Source: Streptomyces sp. NBC_01294 (GTDB taxonomy: Bacteria > Actinomycetota > Actinomycetes > Streptomycetales > Streptomycetaceae). Taken from it: a stretch of 64,000 bases of DNA. Numbering within the stretch: the first letter of the stretch is position 1; every line of letters begins with the position of its first letter. The stretch covers positions 1,860,001 to 1,924,000 of the forward strand of contig NZ_CP108423.1 of assembly GCF_035917235.1 (NCBI RefSeq), in the 5' to 3' direction. Under the pieces are notes generated by a model. It searched no databases and was not told the DNA's origin. It saw only the letters and a list, made by a program, of their open reading frames with translations. Below, piece by piece: positions 16,130-24,778 of this stretch. A program made the position numbers and the translations under genes.

Positions 16130-17245
16130 TCAGGCTCTTGTACGGGGCAGCGCGGTGCAGGCCAGGTCGAATGTGAGCCCGGCGTCCGCCCGGGCCAGCA
16201 GTTCGTCCAGGACCCGCCTGCGGGTGGTGTCGTCGAGGGGCTGCGGCCGGTGGCCGAACCGAGTGCCCAGACGGCGCCGCACCGCGTCCGCGAGGCCGTC
16301 CGGGGCGGGTAGTTCACGCGGCAGGGGTGCGGGGGCCGAGGCGTCCGGCAGTGCCGCGAGGTGGAGCAGGGCGGGCAGGTCCCGCAGCTGCTTCTGGAAG
16401 ATGCCGTGCGGGCCCTCGCGCAGGTACGAGCGGGCGCCGAGCAGCACGGTCAGCTCGTTCCCGGCCTGCCGGACGACGTCGTGGACCAGGGCGGAGGCTC
16501 CGGGCAGGCCGGCGAGCCCGTCGCAGATCAGCACGTCGAGGAAGACGCCGGCCAGCAGGTTCCCCGAGTGCGGGATGTCCGTCACCCGGCGCCCGTAGAG
16601 CATCCGGCCGTGGGCGAAATCGAGCGCGAGGCGCAGCTGGCTGTCGACGGCCCCCACCGCCATGCCGGACAGCAGCGCGGGGACCTCGGGTCCGTACAGA
16701 TCCAGGACCCCCGAGCCGGGCAGCGGGCATCCGTGGAACGTGTACTCCGCCACCGCGCTGCCCTCCAGGGCGATCAGCTTCCGCGCGGGACCGCGGTGTA
16801 CGTGGGCGGAGGGCAAGGTGGCCAGATCGAGCAGCAGCCGGGCCGGCGTGCCGTCGTCGGTCCGCAGCCCGAGCACCGCGTAGCCGTGCGGGTCCGGGCC
16901 GAGCACGTGGGCGCGGCCGTTCAGGATGCCGTCGGCCACGCGCAGTCCGGCATCGGCCGCCACCGCGAAGGGAGCGGCTTGCGGAGGGCGCGGCAGGCCG
17001 TGGACCGCGGCGAGGCCGGGTACCCCCAGCCGGGCGGCGAGCGCGGTGTCCCGGCGGAACACGGCGCGTCCGAGCTCCACCAGTCGGTCCCGGCCCGATC
17101 GCTCCGCCAGCGGTCCGCGCAACACGTCGTCGGCGGCCGTGAACGGCTCGCGCCTCTCGTCCGCCGCCAGGATGGCGTCGAAGCCCAGTGGGTTGGCCGG
17201 GTCGAGCGGATCACCGAGGCGCTTCTCGGCGAGTACAGCGGTCAT
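16130..17245 (-). CDS. Acyl-CoA dehydrogenase-like protein (second copy)
   Basis: The 371-aa protein is related to acyl-CoA dehydrogenases but diverged: the middle region (AVGAVDSQLRLALDFAHGRMLYGRRVTDIPHS) matches the C-terminal helical domain of the family, while the N-terminal half is poorly conserved. In lipopeptide clusters of the ramoplanin/enduracidin type, pairs of such enzymes introduce double bonds into the ACP-bound acyl chain. The partner is the 532-aa gene upstream; this copy could be a second desaturase or a non-catalytic subunit. The ATG at 17245 overlaps the stop of the 55-aa gene, which fixes the start. Confidence 0.75.
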   Translation of the reverse strand: MTAVLAEKRLGDPLDPANPLGFDAILAADERREPFTAADDVLRGPLAERSGRDRLVELGRAVFRRDTALAARLGVPGLAAVHGLPRPPQAAPFAVAADAGLRVADGILNGRAHVLGPDPHGYAVLGLRTDDGTPARLLLDLATLPSAHVHRGPARKLIALEGSAVAEYTFHGCPLPGSGVLDLYGPEVPALLSGMAVGAVDSQLRLALDFAHGRMLYGRRVTDIPHSGNLLAGVFLDVLICDGLAGLPGASALVHDVVRQAGNELTVLLGARSYLREGPHGIFQKQLRDLPALLHLAALPDASAPAPLPRELPAPDGLADAVRRRLGTRFGHRPQPLDDTTRRRVLDELLARADAGLTFDLACTALPRTRA

Positions 17246-17409
17246 CGGGGGGCCTCCTCGGGCCGGTGGACAGGAAGCGGCTCGCAAAGCTCCACCGGTG
17301 TGGCGGGCGGGTGCCCGAGACGGGCCTGCGGGAGTGCCGCATGCGCCACCGGTCGCGTGAGCAGGCGGGACACGGCCGTCGTCGCGGTCATGGCCGTCGT
17401 CGCGGTCAT
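17242..17409 (-). CDS. 55-aa protein fitted between two dehydrogenase genes
   Basis: A small gene whose ATG overlaps the stop of the upstream dehydrogenase (ATGA) and whose TGA overlaps the ATG of the downstream one (ATGA). Such exact junctions on both sides are hard to explain unless it is translated. The product starts with a perfect sixfold-residue duplication, MTATTA twice, then a basic Pro/Leu-rich sequence (VSRLLTRPVAHAALPQARLG) ending HRPEEAPR. No signal peptide, no Cys and no known family were recognised. It may be a small partner of the dehydrogenase pair or only a translational coupler. Confidence 0.55.
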   Translation of the reverse strand: MTATTAMTATTAVSRLLTRPVAHAALPQARLGHPPATPVELCEPLPVHRPEEAPR

Positions 17410-19004
17410 GGCGTCGCCTCTCCCCCGTCGTGGCGTCGCAGCAGCTCGGGCAGCAGGGAGTCCGTGCCCACGGTCTCGACGGGGTGGCCGAGGCGGGCCA
17501 GCAGCCGGGCGAGGCTGACCTCCAGCCGGCCGGTGTCGGGCCACCGGTCGCGGTTGTGCGACCACAGCTGCGCGCACGCGAAGGCGGCGAACAGCAGCGT
17601 GTACCGCTCGGCCAGGTCGAACGCCTCCGGCCGGGTGTCCCGGGCCGAGGGGCGCATCCGCGCCATCTCGTCGTGCAGGTCGTCGGAGATCCGGCGCAGT
17701 TCCGCAGCGTGGGGCACCGCGTCGTCCAGCGGTGCCTGGGTGAGGGTGCAGCCGCGGAGCGACATGAGGCTCAACCGTTCGCGGTCGAAGGCCGGGGGCG
17801 CGGACCCGAGCGTCGTGGCCGCGGCCAGGCCGGCCGCGTCGAAGGTGCCGCGGCGCCGGCCGCGCACGAGCATGCCGAACTGGTTGACCACCCCCAGCAG
17901 GTTGACCACGGTGTTGCCGTCGAAGATGCCGACGATGCGGTGGTCGCGGGCCACTTTCTGGAAGGCGCCGTCGGCCGTGTAGGCCTCGGCCCCGAGCACC
18001 CCGGCCAGTCGCTCGATCATCGCGTCCACGGTGGTGGGGACGAAGTGCTTCACGACGGCGGACAGGATGCTCAGTTCGCCGGTGAGCGCGTGCAGCGAGC
18101 GGGCCGCCACCGTCGACACCGCCTCGACGGTGAGCAGGTCGGCGTACGCGTCGGTGAGGACGGCCGTCACCGCCGGGTCCTCGTCGGGCCGGGTCTGTTC
18201 CAGCGCGAGCCTCAGTGCGTGATCCGCCGATCCCAGCGAGAGCGCGGCGCAGAGCGTACGGGTGAGCTGGAGGCTCTTGAGCACGATCTCGGCGCCTTCG
18301 CCGGGAGCCCCGATCATGGCCCCTGCGGGCACGGACGCGCCGGTGAACGCGATGCCGCTGATGTCGGTGCCGCGAATGCCGTGGGTGCGGACGGCGGGCA
18401 GCGTGCGGTAGGTGTCCGGGGGCAGATCACGCTTGTCGACGGTGAAAAGGCTGAACCCGCGGCTTCCGCCCTCGGCTTCGGTGCGGGCCAGCACGCACAG
18501 CCGGCACCCGCGTGTCGCGTTGTTGATCAGCCACTTCTCGCCGTCGAGGCGGTAGCGGCCCGGTGAGGCCGCGGCCGTCACCTCGCCCGCGAGGATGTCG
18601 CTGCCGTGGTTGCGCTCGGTCAGGCCGAAGGAGTGCACCGTGCCGGCCATCACTTCCCGGCCCGTGAGGACGGCCTGTTCGGGAGTGCCGGCCACCCAGG
18701 TGCACACCGCCCCCAAGTAGGTCGCGGCGTGCCCGATCGCGGTGGTCAGGTCGCGGGCGGCGACGCGGCGCACGATCTGGAGCAGCTCCTCGTAGTTCCT
18801 CAGGCGGCCGCCGTACTCCTCGGGCACGTAGTGCGCGCCGAGCCCGCAGGCGTGGAGCTCGGCGACGATGTCCTCGGGGAATTCCTCGGCCCGGTCCAGT
18901 TCCAGGACGCGTGAGGTGGAGAAGGCCCGGTCCGGGTCGCGGGGGTCACCGAGGGCGCGCTCGAAGGCGTCGGCCAGGGCGACCGGGTCGTAGGCGAGCG
19001 TCAT
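17406..19004 (-). CDS. Acyl-CoA dehydrogenase
   Basis: The 532-aa protein has the full acyl-CoA dehydrogenase layout: an N-terminal helical domain (YGGRLRNYEELLQIV), the FAD/substrate motifs GLTERNHGSD and LDGEKWLINNA in the beta domain, and a C-terminal helical domain. The late GIFDGNT occupies the region of the YEGT motif where the catalytic base of many family members lies, giving Asp instead of Glu. It is longer than the usual 380-400 aa. Located next to an acyl-AMP ligase and an ACP, it probably oxidises the fatty acyl starter at the 2,3 position. It overlaps both neighbours by four bases. Confidence 0.88.
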   Translation of the reverse strand: MTLAYDPVALADAFERALGDPRDPDRAFSTSRVLELDRAEEFPEDIVAELHACGLGAHYVPEEYGGRLRNYEELLQIVRRVAARDLTTAIGHAATYLGAVCTWVAGTPEQAVLTGREVMAGTVHSFGLTERNHGSDILAGEVTAAASPGRYRLDGEKWLINNATRGCRLCVLARTEAEGGSRGFSLFTVDKRDLPPDTYRTLPAVRTHGIRGTDISGIAFTGASVPAGAMIGAPGEGAEIVLKSLQLTRTLCAALSLGSADHALRLALEQTRPDEDPAVTAVLTDAYADLLTVEAVSTVAARSLHALTGELSILSAVVKHFVPTTVDAMIERLAGVLGAEAYTADGAFQKVARDHRIVGIFDGNTVVNLLGVVNQFGMLVRGRRRGTFDAAGLAAATTLGSAPPAFDRERLSLMSLRGCTLTQAPLDDAVPHAAELRRISDDLHDEMARMRPSARDTRPEAFDLAERYTLLFAAFACAQLWSHNRDRWPDTGRLEVSLARLLARLGHPVETVGTDSLLPELLRRHDGGEATP

Positions 19005-20737
19005 ACGGCCGGCACCTCCGCGCGGTATCGGGCCCGGACCGGGGCATCCAGATCCTGGAGCCGGAACTCCAGTTCGTCGTCCATGAAGAGCCGGCGCATC
19101 AGGGTGCGCTGGACCTTGCCGCTGGTGGTCTTGCGCACCTTGCCGGGACGTATGAGCACGATGTTGGCGACGCGCGTCTGCAGGTACTCCCCCACCAGGT
19201 CGCGCACCAGGGCGGCCAGTGCGGCGAGGTCCTCGTCCCTGGCCGCGCGGACCTCCTGGACCACGATCAGTTCCTCCTCCGGCGCGGGTACGGTGAACAC
19301 GCAGCCGGCGAGGCCGGCGAACGCGTCGTGCCCCGCGGTGACCTCGCGCTCGACATCGTGGGGATAGACGTTGCGGCCGTTGAGAATGATCATTTCTTTG
19401 ATGCGGCCGGTGATGTAGAGCTCACCCTCGTCGAGCACGCCGAGGTCACCGGTGCGCAGGAAGCCCTCCGCACCCTCGGCGGTACGGGCGCGGAAGACGT
19501 CCTGAGTGGCCCCGGGGTTGTTCCAGTAGCCGCGGGCAACGCTCTCTCCGCGCAGCCAGATCTCGCCGACGTGGCCGTCGGACAGGGTCCGCAGGCTCTT
19601 CGGGTCGACGATCCGGATGTCGAATCCCTCGACCCGGCCGCTGCTGACCAGGCTCAGACCGCCGTCCGCCGGCTCGAAGACGTGCTTCTCCAGGGCGGCG
19701 GGATCGACGGAGGTGACGACCGGAGCGTGCTCGACGGGCGTGCCCGCGACGAACAGGGTGGTCTCCGCCATGCCGTAACAGGGCAGCAGCGCCTCCCGCT
19801 TGAATCCGGCCGGCGCGAACCGCGCGGAGAACCGGTCCAGGGTGGAGGCACTGACGGGCTCGGCGCCGTTGCAGGCTATCCGCCAGCGGGACAGGTCGAG
19901 TCCGGCGATGTGGGCGTCGGTGAGCCGCCGGGTGGCCAGGTCGTAGGCGAAGTTCGGGGCGCTGCTGACCTCGATGCCGTGCGTGGAGATGATCTGGAGC
20001 CACAGCTGCGGGCGCTTGAGGAAGTCCATGGGCGACATGACGTACACCGTGGTGCCCAGGAACACCGGCTCCAGCAGCAGCCCGATCAGCCCCATGTCGT
20101 GGTACATCGGCAGCCAGCTGCACATGCGGGTGGAGCTGTCGAGCAGCAAGCCGTCCCGCATCAGGGTGAGGTTGGCCAGCAGCGCGTCGTGGGAGACCAT
20201 CACGCCCTTGGGGTCACTGGTGGAACCCGAGGTGTACTGGAGGAAGGCGAGCGCCTCGCCCTCCGGACGCTGCCAGGCGGCGTGTTCGGAGGCCTCGGCG
20301 GTCAGGGTGTCCGTGGCGAGCACCGGCAAGGCGTCGAGGCCGTCGCGGTCACGCCAGCCGGTGACGTCGGCCAGGGCGGCGGCGTCGGTCAGGACGATCG
20401 TCGCAGCGGTGTCGAGCGCAATGCCGGTGGTGCGGCTCTGGCGTCCTCGGGTTCCTTCGGGCAGCGGCGAGGGCACGGGTACCACACCGGCGTACATACA
20501 GCCCAACAGCGCGGCGGCGAACGCCGAACCCGTCGGGTACAGCAGCAGGGCCCGGTCGCCGTGGGCACAGTGCTCGCCGAGCCGGATCGCGACCGTACGG
20601 GCCGCCGCGTCGAGTTCCGCGTAGGTCATGGCTTCCTCGACGAGCCCGGTGGCGCGGTACCGGACGTGCACCAACGCCGCACGGTCGGGGACCGTGCGGG
20701 CATGGCCCATGACGGTGTCGATGAAATCGGCGGGCAT
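19001..20737 (-). CDS. Fatty acyl-AMP ligase (FAAL)
   Basis: The 578-aa enzyme is an adenylate-forming ligase of the FAAL branch. Visible motifs are LQYTSGSTSDPKGVM, LPMYHDMGLIG (highly typical of FAALs), CYGMAETTLF, GEIWLRGESVA, RTGDLGVL and ITGRIKEMIILNGRNVYP. FAALs make acyl-adenylates and load them onto an ACP without CoA. It is the first gene of the leftward operon with dehydrogenases, ACP and free-standing C domain, so it starts lipopeptide assembly. A SARP-type promoter box lies 208-225 bp upstream of its start. Confidence 0.93.
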   Translation of the reverse strand: MPADFIDTVMGHARTVPDRAALVHVRYRATGLVEEAMTYAELDAAARTVAIRLGEHCAHGDRALLLYPTGSAFAAALLGCMYAGVVPVPSPLPEGTRGRQSRTTGIALDTAATIVLTDAAALADVTGWRDRDGLDALPVLATDTLTAEASEHAAWQRPEGEALAFLQYTSGSTSDPKGVMVSHDALLANLTLMRDGLLLDSSTRMCSWLPMYHDMGLIGLLLEPVFLGTTVYVMSPMDFLKRPQLWLQIISTHGIEVSSAPNFAYDLATRRLTDAHIAGLDLSRWRIACNGAEPVSASTLDRFSARFAPAGFKREALLPCYGMAETTLFVAGTPVEHAPVVTSVDPAALEKHVFEPADGGLSLVSSGRVEGFDIRIVDPKSLRTLSDGHVGEIWLRGESVARGYWNNPGATQDVFRARTAEGAEGFLRTGDLGVLDEGELYITGRIKEMIILNGRNVYPHDVEREVTAGHDAFAGLAGCVFTVPAPEEELIVVQEVRAARDEDLAALAALVRDLVGEYLQTRVANIVLIRPGKVRKTTSGKVQRTLMRRLFMDDELEFRLQDLDAPVRARYRAEVPAV

Positions 20738-20863
20738 GGCTGGTCGTCCTCTCTACGGGGCGTGCTCCGCGCTTGCCATGAGGGCGTGCGGGATGATCCC
20801 CTGTGCCGAGGAGGTACGTACGCACATCAGGCACGCCGGTTGGCGTGGTGGTACACCTCTGTG

Positions 20864-20889
20864 GGCCGCCGAGTGGCCGCTCGGCGGCC
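20864..20889. terminator. Hairpin in the FAAL leader / after the lipoprotein gene
   Basis: GGCCGCCGAG and CTCGGCGGCC form a 10-bp perfect stem with a 6-nt loop. It may terminate the incoming MMPL-lipoprotein transcript, or act as an attenuator in the FAAL leader, since the predicted FAAL promoter lies upstream of it. No U-tract follows. Confidence 0.4.
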
Positions 20890-20930
20890 TCGCACTTTCC
20901 AAGGCCGGGGCTGGTCGTGATGACCCCTCC

Positions 20931-20962
20931 ATCGTGCGAGGCACTTCTATACGGCGCCCATG
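20931..20962 (-). promoter_or_regulatory. SARP-type promoter of the FAAL operon
   Basis: Read leftward, CATGGGC (20962-20956) and TATAGAA (20951-20945) are separated by 4 bp. Eight bp later comes CACGAT (20936-20931), a weak -10. The geometry equals that of the other three SARP boxes in the window; the first heptamer is the most divergent. Confidence 0.45.
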
Positions 20963-21059
20963 CCGTTCCTACGAAGAGCGTCCGGACATGCGGCCGCCCC
21001 GCACGGGTGACGGGGGGCACCGGTGCGGGGCGGCGGTTTCTGGGGGGCGGTGGCGAGGC

Positions 21060-21797
21060 TCAGGAGGCGGAGATCTCCACGTCTCCCGAGGACGCCTTGG
21101 CCGTGATCGTGGACTTCGCGGCCGGGTCGCTGGGCACCCGGACCTCGCGCTTGCCCGAGGTGGTGGTCACGTCGACCTTGTACGGGCCGCCCGGGACCTT
21201 CAGCGTCATGCTGCCGGAGCCGGTGTCCGTGGTGACCGCGGAGGGCGCCGCGGCGAACTCCAGCCGGGTGCTGCCCGAGTCGGTGCGGACCACGGCGCCC
21301 GGGCCGGCCAGAGCGGTGCCGGTCACGGCGCCGGAGGAGGTCTTGACGTCGAGCGGCCCGGCGATCTTCTCGACCTTCACGGAACCCGAGGTCGTCTCGA
21401 CCTTGGCGGCCGCGACGCCGGTGACGGAGACCGCACCGCTGCTGTTCTCCAGCGTGACCTTGGCGGAGGAGGGAACCTTCAACTCGTAGTCGATGTAGCA
21501 GTTGTCGCAGCCGTTGGTGAAGGTCAGGACTCCCCCGGTGACCTGCTGCGTGGGCTTGGGCTCCGCGCTGTCGCGGTAGTGGACGGTGCGGTGGACGGTC
21601 ACCCCGGGGCCTTCCCCGGGCGTGATGCTGATGGAGCCGCGCCGGGCATCGGTGACCTCGACCGAGGTGACGGCCTCCGAGACCGTGGCGTCGGCAGTGG
21701 TGCTCTTCATGTCGCCGTCCGTGTCGGAGCATCCGGTCAGGAGGAGGCCTGCGACGAGAACGGCGGGTATCAGGGCGTGGCTGCGGTCGTTGGTCAT
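21060..21797 (-). CDS. DUF4097-type beta-repeat lipoprotein
   Basis: This 245-aa protein starts with a lipoprotein signal: ALIPAVLVAGLLLTGC has the lipobox LLTGC, giving a Cys near residue 22 for lipid attachment. The mature part is a series of short beta-strand repeats (SGAVSVTG, SGSVKVEK, SSGAVTGT, TTSGKREV, ASSGDVEIS) typical of the DUF4097 right-handed beta-helix family. It is predicted to sit on the outer face of the membrane. The ATG at 21797 is chosen because AGAGGAG lies 8 nt before it; an in-frame ATG at 21821 overlaps the MMPL stop. Role unknown, perhaps partner of the MMPL transporter. Confidence 0.8.
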   Translation of the reverse strand: MTNDRSHALIPAVLVAGLLLTGCSDTDGDMKSTTADATVSEAVTSVEVTDARRGSISITPGEGPGVTVHRTVHYRDSAEPKPTQQVTGGVLTFTNGCDNCYIDYELKVPSSAKVTLENSSGAVSVTGVAAAKVETTSGSVKVEKIAGPLDVKTSSGAVTGTALAGPGAVVRTDSGSTRLEFAAAPSAVTTDTGSGSMTLKVPGGPYKVDVTTTSGKREVRVPSDPAAKSTITAKASSGDVEISAS

Positions 21798-21817
21798 GGT
21801 GTTGCTCCTCTTGCTCC

Positions 21818-23947
21818 TCATACTCGGACAGGGCCCCCCGCAGGAGCCTGCGCCGCGTCGCTATCGTTCTTCTCTACGTGCAGGTCGGCGGCGCCCTCGG
21901 AGTGCCGGACGAGCTTGTTGGGCCACCAGAAGCGGCGGCCGATGTCCGTGGCGAGGCCGGGCACGAGGACCGTGATCACCAACAGGACCTCCAGCAGGAC
22001 CCCCAGGCCGACCATGACACCGATCTCGGCCATGGCAACGAGCGGCAGCACCGCGAGGACGGCGAAGGTGGCCGCGAGAACGGTTCCCGCGCTGAGGATC
22101 ACGCCCCCGGTGGCCGCGAAGGCACGGCGCACGGCCTCGCGCGGGGTGCCGTGCGCCGCCTCCTCGCGCATCCGGTCCACCAGGAAGATCGTGTAGTCGA
22201 CACCCAGCGCCACCAGGAAGATGAACCCGTAGAGCACCAGCGACGTGTCCACGGCCGGCCAGTCGAAGAGGTGCCGGAAGAGCAGCCAACTGGCGCCGAG
22301 GGTGGCGAAGTACGAGACCACGACGGCGCTGACCAGGATCAGCGGGGCCAGCAGCGAGCGCAGCAGGATGATCAGGACCAGCATGGTGACCGCGAGCGCC
22401 AGCGGGATGATCACCTTGCGGTCGTGGTCCTGGGCACGCGCCACGTCGAGGGTGGCCGCGGTGTTGCCGCCCACGAGCACGTGGGCGTCGGGAAGGTCGG
22501 CCGCGGCCGTGCGCATCCGGTCGATGGTGTCCTGGGCCTCGGGGCTGTTGGAGGCGTCGGACAGGACGACGGAGAGGGAGGCGAGTTCGCCGTCGGTGGA
22601 CAGGCGCGGCTTCTGCACCGCGGCCGTGCCCTCGACCCGGAGCCGCTGCGCGGCCTCCGCGGCGTCCTCGGCATCGACGATCACCCGGGCGGGCCGGGCC
22701 GCGCCGCCGGGGAAGTGCTGGGCGAGCAGTTGCTGGCCGGCCACGGAGCCGGTCTCGGTGCGGTAGATGTGCTTGTAGTCCAGGCCGGTCTTGACGCCCA
22801 TGCTGCCCAGGGCCAGGGCGCCCAGCACGAGGAGGGCGGCGACCCAGGAGACGCGGGGGCGGGCGGTGACGCCGGTGCCGATCCGTGCCCACAGGGTGGG
22901 CTTGTCGGCGACGGGGGCGTTGTGGCGGGGTACCAGCGGCCAGAAGATCCAGCGGCCGCACAGGACCAGGAGTGCGGGCAGCAGGGTGAGCGTGGCGAGC
23001 AGGGCGCAGGTGATGCCGACGGCGGCGACCGGGCCCAGCGCCCGATTGGACTTGAGCTCGGCGGCGAGCAGGCACAACAGGGCCAGGCAGACGGTGGCGG
23101 CGGAGGCCGCGATGGTGGTGGACGACTTGCGCAGGGCCGCCTTCATGGCGTCGTGGCGGTCCTCGTGGGCGCGGAGCTCCTCCCGGTAGCGGGAGAGCAG
23201 CAGCAGGGCGTAGTCGGTGCCCGCGCCGAAGACGAGGACGAGGAGGATCGCGGCGCCCTGGCTGTTGACGACCATCCCGGCGTGCACGGCCAGCAGGTAG
23301 ACCACGGCCTTGGCGAGTTCGGCGGTGACACCCGCGACCAGCAGCGGCAGGATCCACAGCACCGGGCTGCGGTAGATGAGGAGCAGCAGCAGGGCGACGA
23401 CGCCCGCGGCGACGTACAGCAGCGTGGTCTCGACGCCGCCGAAGGCGTCCGTGGAGTCGAGCTTGTCGCCGGCGGCGCCGGTCAGCCGGGCCTCCAGGCC
23501 GTCGGGCAGGTTGTCCTCGACCTGAGTCCGGACCTCCTTGATGTCCTGCGGCTTCGCGTCTCCGTCGAGGATCACCGGGAGGCTGAGCGCCTTCCCGTCC
23601 TCCGCCGCGATCGCGGCGGGCACGTCGCGGCCGGTGAGCGCGGAGATGCGGGCCCGGTCGCCGTCCACCTTGGCGAGGTCGGAGTCGGTGAGCTTGCCGT
23701 CCCTGGCGTAGACGACGACACCCGACAGGTCGTCACCGCCCGGGAAGCGGTCGGCCAGTTCGGCGACCGCGGTGGACTGGGCTCCCGAGGGGAGCGCCTG
23801 GGTGAACTCGTTCTTCTGGGCGCCGGCCAAGCCGCCTGCGAGGGGCACGGCGACGGCGGCGAGGACGAGCCAGGCGGCGAGGACGAACCATTTCGACCTG
23901 CGACCGCACGGCATGAGCGCGCCGAAGACGCGTTCGGCTAAGGACAC
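21818..23947 (-). CDS. MMPL family membrane transporter
   Basis: The 709-aa protein has the RND/MMPL topology: a first membrane helix (WFVLAAWLVLAAVAVPLAGG), a soluble extracellular loop, five more helices, then a second half with the same order. The half-repeats carry the typical GAGTDYALLLLSRYREE and GVDYTIFLVDRMREE motifs, whose acidic residues couple transport to the proton gradient. Family members export lipids and lipid-like metabolites, which fits a lipopeptide cluster. The start is a GTG at 23947. It lies in an operon with an ArsR regulator, a small membrane protein and a lipoprotein. Confidence 0.9.
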   Translation of the reverse strand: MSLAERVFGALMPCGRRSKWFVLAAWLVLAAVAVPLAGGLAGAQKNEFTQALPSGAQSTAVAELADRFPGGDDLSGVVVYARDGKLTDSDLAKVDGDRARISALTGRDVPAAIAAEDGKALSLPVILDGDAKPQDIKEVRTQVEDNLPDGLEARLTGAAGDKLDSTDAFGGVETTLLYVAAGVVALLLLLIYRSPVLWILPLLVAGVTAELAKAVVYLLAVHAGMVVNSQGAAILLVLVFGAGTDYALLLLSRYREELRAHEDRHDAMKAALRKSSTTIAASAATVCLALLCLLAAELKSNRALGPVAAVGITCALLATLTLLPALLVLCGRWIFWPLVPRHNAPVADKPTLWARIGTGVTARPRVSWVAALLVLGALALGSMGVKTGLDYKHIYRTETGSVAGQQLLAQHFPGGAARPARVIVDAEDAAEAAQRLRVEGTAAVQKPRLSTDGELASLSVVLSDASNSPEAQDTIDRMRTAAADLPDAHVLVGGNTAATLDVARAQDHDRKVIIPLALAVTMLVLIILLRSLLAPLILVSAVVVSYFATLGASWLLFRHLFDWPAVDTSLVLYGFIFLVALGVDYTIFLVDRMREEAAHGTPREAVRRAFAATGGVILSAGTVLAATFAVLAVLPLVAMAEIGVMVGLGVLLEVLLVITVLVPGLATDIGRRFWWPNKLVRHSEGAADLHVEKNDSDAAQAPAGGPVRV

Positions 23948-24050
23948 GGGGGGCTCTTTCCATGGGAGGGATGACGCACATCAGGACTTCACTGGTGGCG
24001 CGGGGTCCGGACCTCGGGTGGCCGCCCTGTGGTCCGGAACTCCGGCCGGG

Positions 24051-24308
24051 TCACTCGACTTCGCGCATCATCTTCTCCATGGAGTCGAGACGGACCCTGA
24101 TGTCGTTGATCTCGCCGACCAACTGGCCCTGGCGCTCGCTGATCTGCTCCAGCAGCACGCGGTAGCCGTCCTTGCTGGCCGCGGCGCGGGCCTGGTAGAT
24201 CTTCACGGCCGCGAAGGCCGCAGCGACGAGCACCACCGCGATCACGGTCAGCAGTGTCTTGTCATTGGAGCTCGTCCAGGCGTCTGCGGCGTAACTTGCC
24301 CCGTACAT
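24051..24308 (-). CDS. Small membrane protein with coiled coil (85 aa)
   Basis: One membrane helix (about residues 18-40, LLTVIAVVLVAAAFAAVKIY) is followed by a soluble helical tail with heptad-like charge pattern (EQISERQGQLVGEINDIRVR), predicted as a coiled coil. No known family was recognised. The ATG lies 3 bp after the ArsR stop, so the two are translated from one message. It may help assemble or gate the MMPL transporter encoded next. Confidence 0.7.
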   Translation of the reverse strand: MYGASYAADAWTSSNDKTLLTVIAVVLVAAAFAAVKIYQARAAASKDGYRVLLEQISERQGQLVGEINDIRVRLDSMEKMMREVE

Positions 24309-24311
24309 GCG

Positions 24312-24644
24312 CTACTTACCAGCCTTCTCGTTGTCTTCGGTGAGGGTCGGGACGAGGGCGGCGACGGTGGCGGCGCTCAGCTCGAAATCGAACGGCGCGA
24401 CCTCGAAGTACTTCATCGCCTTGCCGTTCTCCGACACTTCCAGGGCTCCGGTGATCAGACCCGCGGCCTCCAGGCGTTGCAGATGCATGTGCAGGAGGGG
24501 CCTGCTCATGCCCATGTCGCGCGCCAGCTGACTGACGTAGTTCCGTCCGTCGGCCAGCGCCGCCACGATCCGCAGACGGTGCGGATTCGCAAGCGCCGAG
24601 AGCATCCTCAGCAACTGGTCACCTGTCATAGTCTCGTGACTCAT
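24312..24644 (-). CDS. ArsR-family winged-helix regulator
   Basis: The 110-aa protein is a compact winged-helix repressor: LLRMLSALANPHRLRIVAAL starts the fold and YVSQLARDMGMSRPLLHMHL is the recognition helix-turn-helix, followed by an EVSENGKAMKYFEV wing. There is no Cys cluster for metal sensing, so it probably senses an organic ligand or lipid. It is the first gene of the MMPL unit, and two ACACGTG repeats directly upstream suggest self-control of the operon. Confidence 0.85.
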   Translation of the reverse strand: MSHETMTGDQLLRMLSALANPHRLRIVAALADGRNYVSQLARDMGMSRPLLHMHLQRLEAAGLITGALEVSENGKAMKYFEVAPFDFELSAATVAALVPTLTEDNEKAGK

Positions 24645-24658
24645 GGCCACATCCTCTA

Positions 24659-24685
24659 ACACGTGTAAGAAGATTCTGACACGTG
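24659..24685 (-). promoter_or_regulatory. Putative ArsR operator: two ACACGTG repeats
   Basis: ACACGTGT (24659-24666, a perfect 8-bp palindrome) and ACACGTG (24679-24685) lie 20 bp apart, two helical turns, immediately upstream of the ArsR start codon. The region is AT-rich between them (AAGAAGATTCTG) and may include the promoter. Confidence 0.5.
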
Positions 24686-24707
24686 CCCGACGGACCGTCA
24701 ACACAAA

Positions 24708-24739
24708 GGCCCGTACGACCTGTCGGCGTCGTACGGGCC
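24708..24739 (-). terminator. Terminator after the NRPS-MFS operon
   Basis: GGCCCGTACGAC and GTCGTACGGGCC form a 12-bp perfect stem with an 8-nt loop, 40 bp after the MFS stop codon in the leftward direction. Confidence 0.8.
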
Positions 24740-24778
24740 TCGTGCTCACGCGGTGGCGCACCCGGGTCGGGCGCCCGA

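Larger units (their letters stand above)
20738..21059. other. Intergenic region upstream of the FAAL operon
   Basis: No gene is supported in this 322-bp gap. It contains a SARP-type box with a possible -10 (20931-20962) and a perfect 10-bp hairpin (20864-20889). The hairpin lies inside the predicted FAAL leader and downstream of the lipoprotein gene end. Confidence 0.6.
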
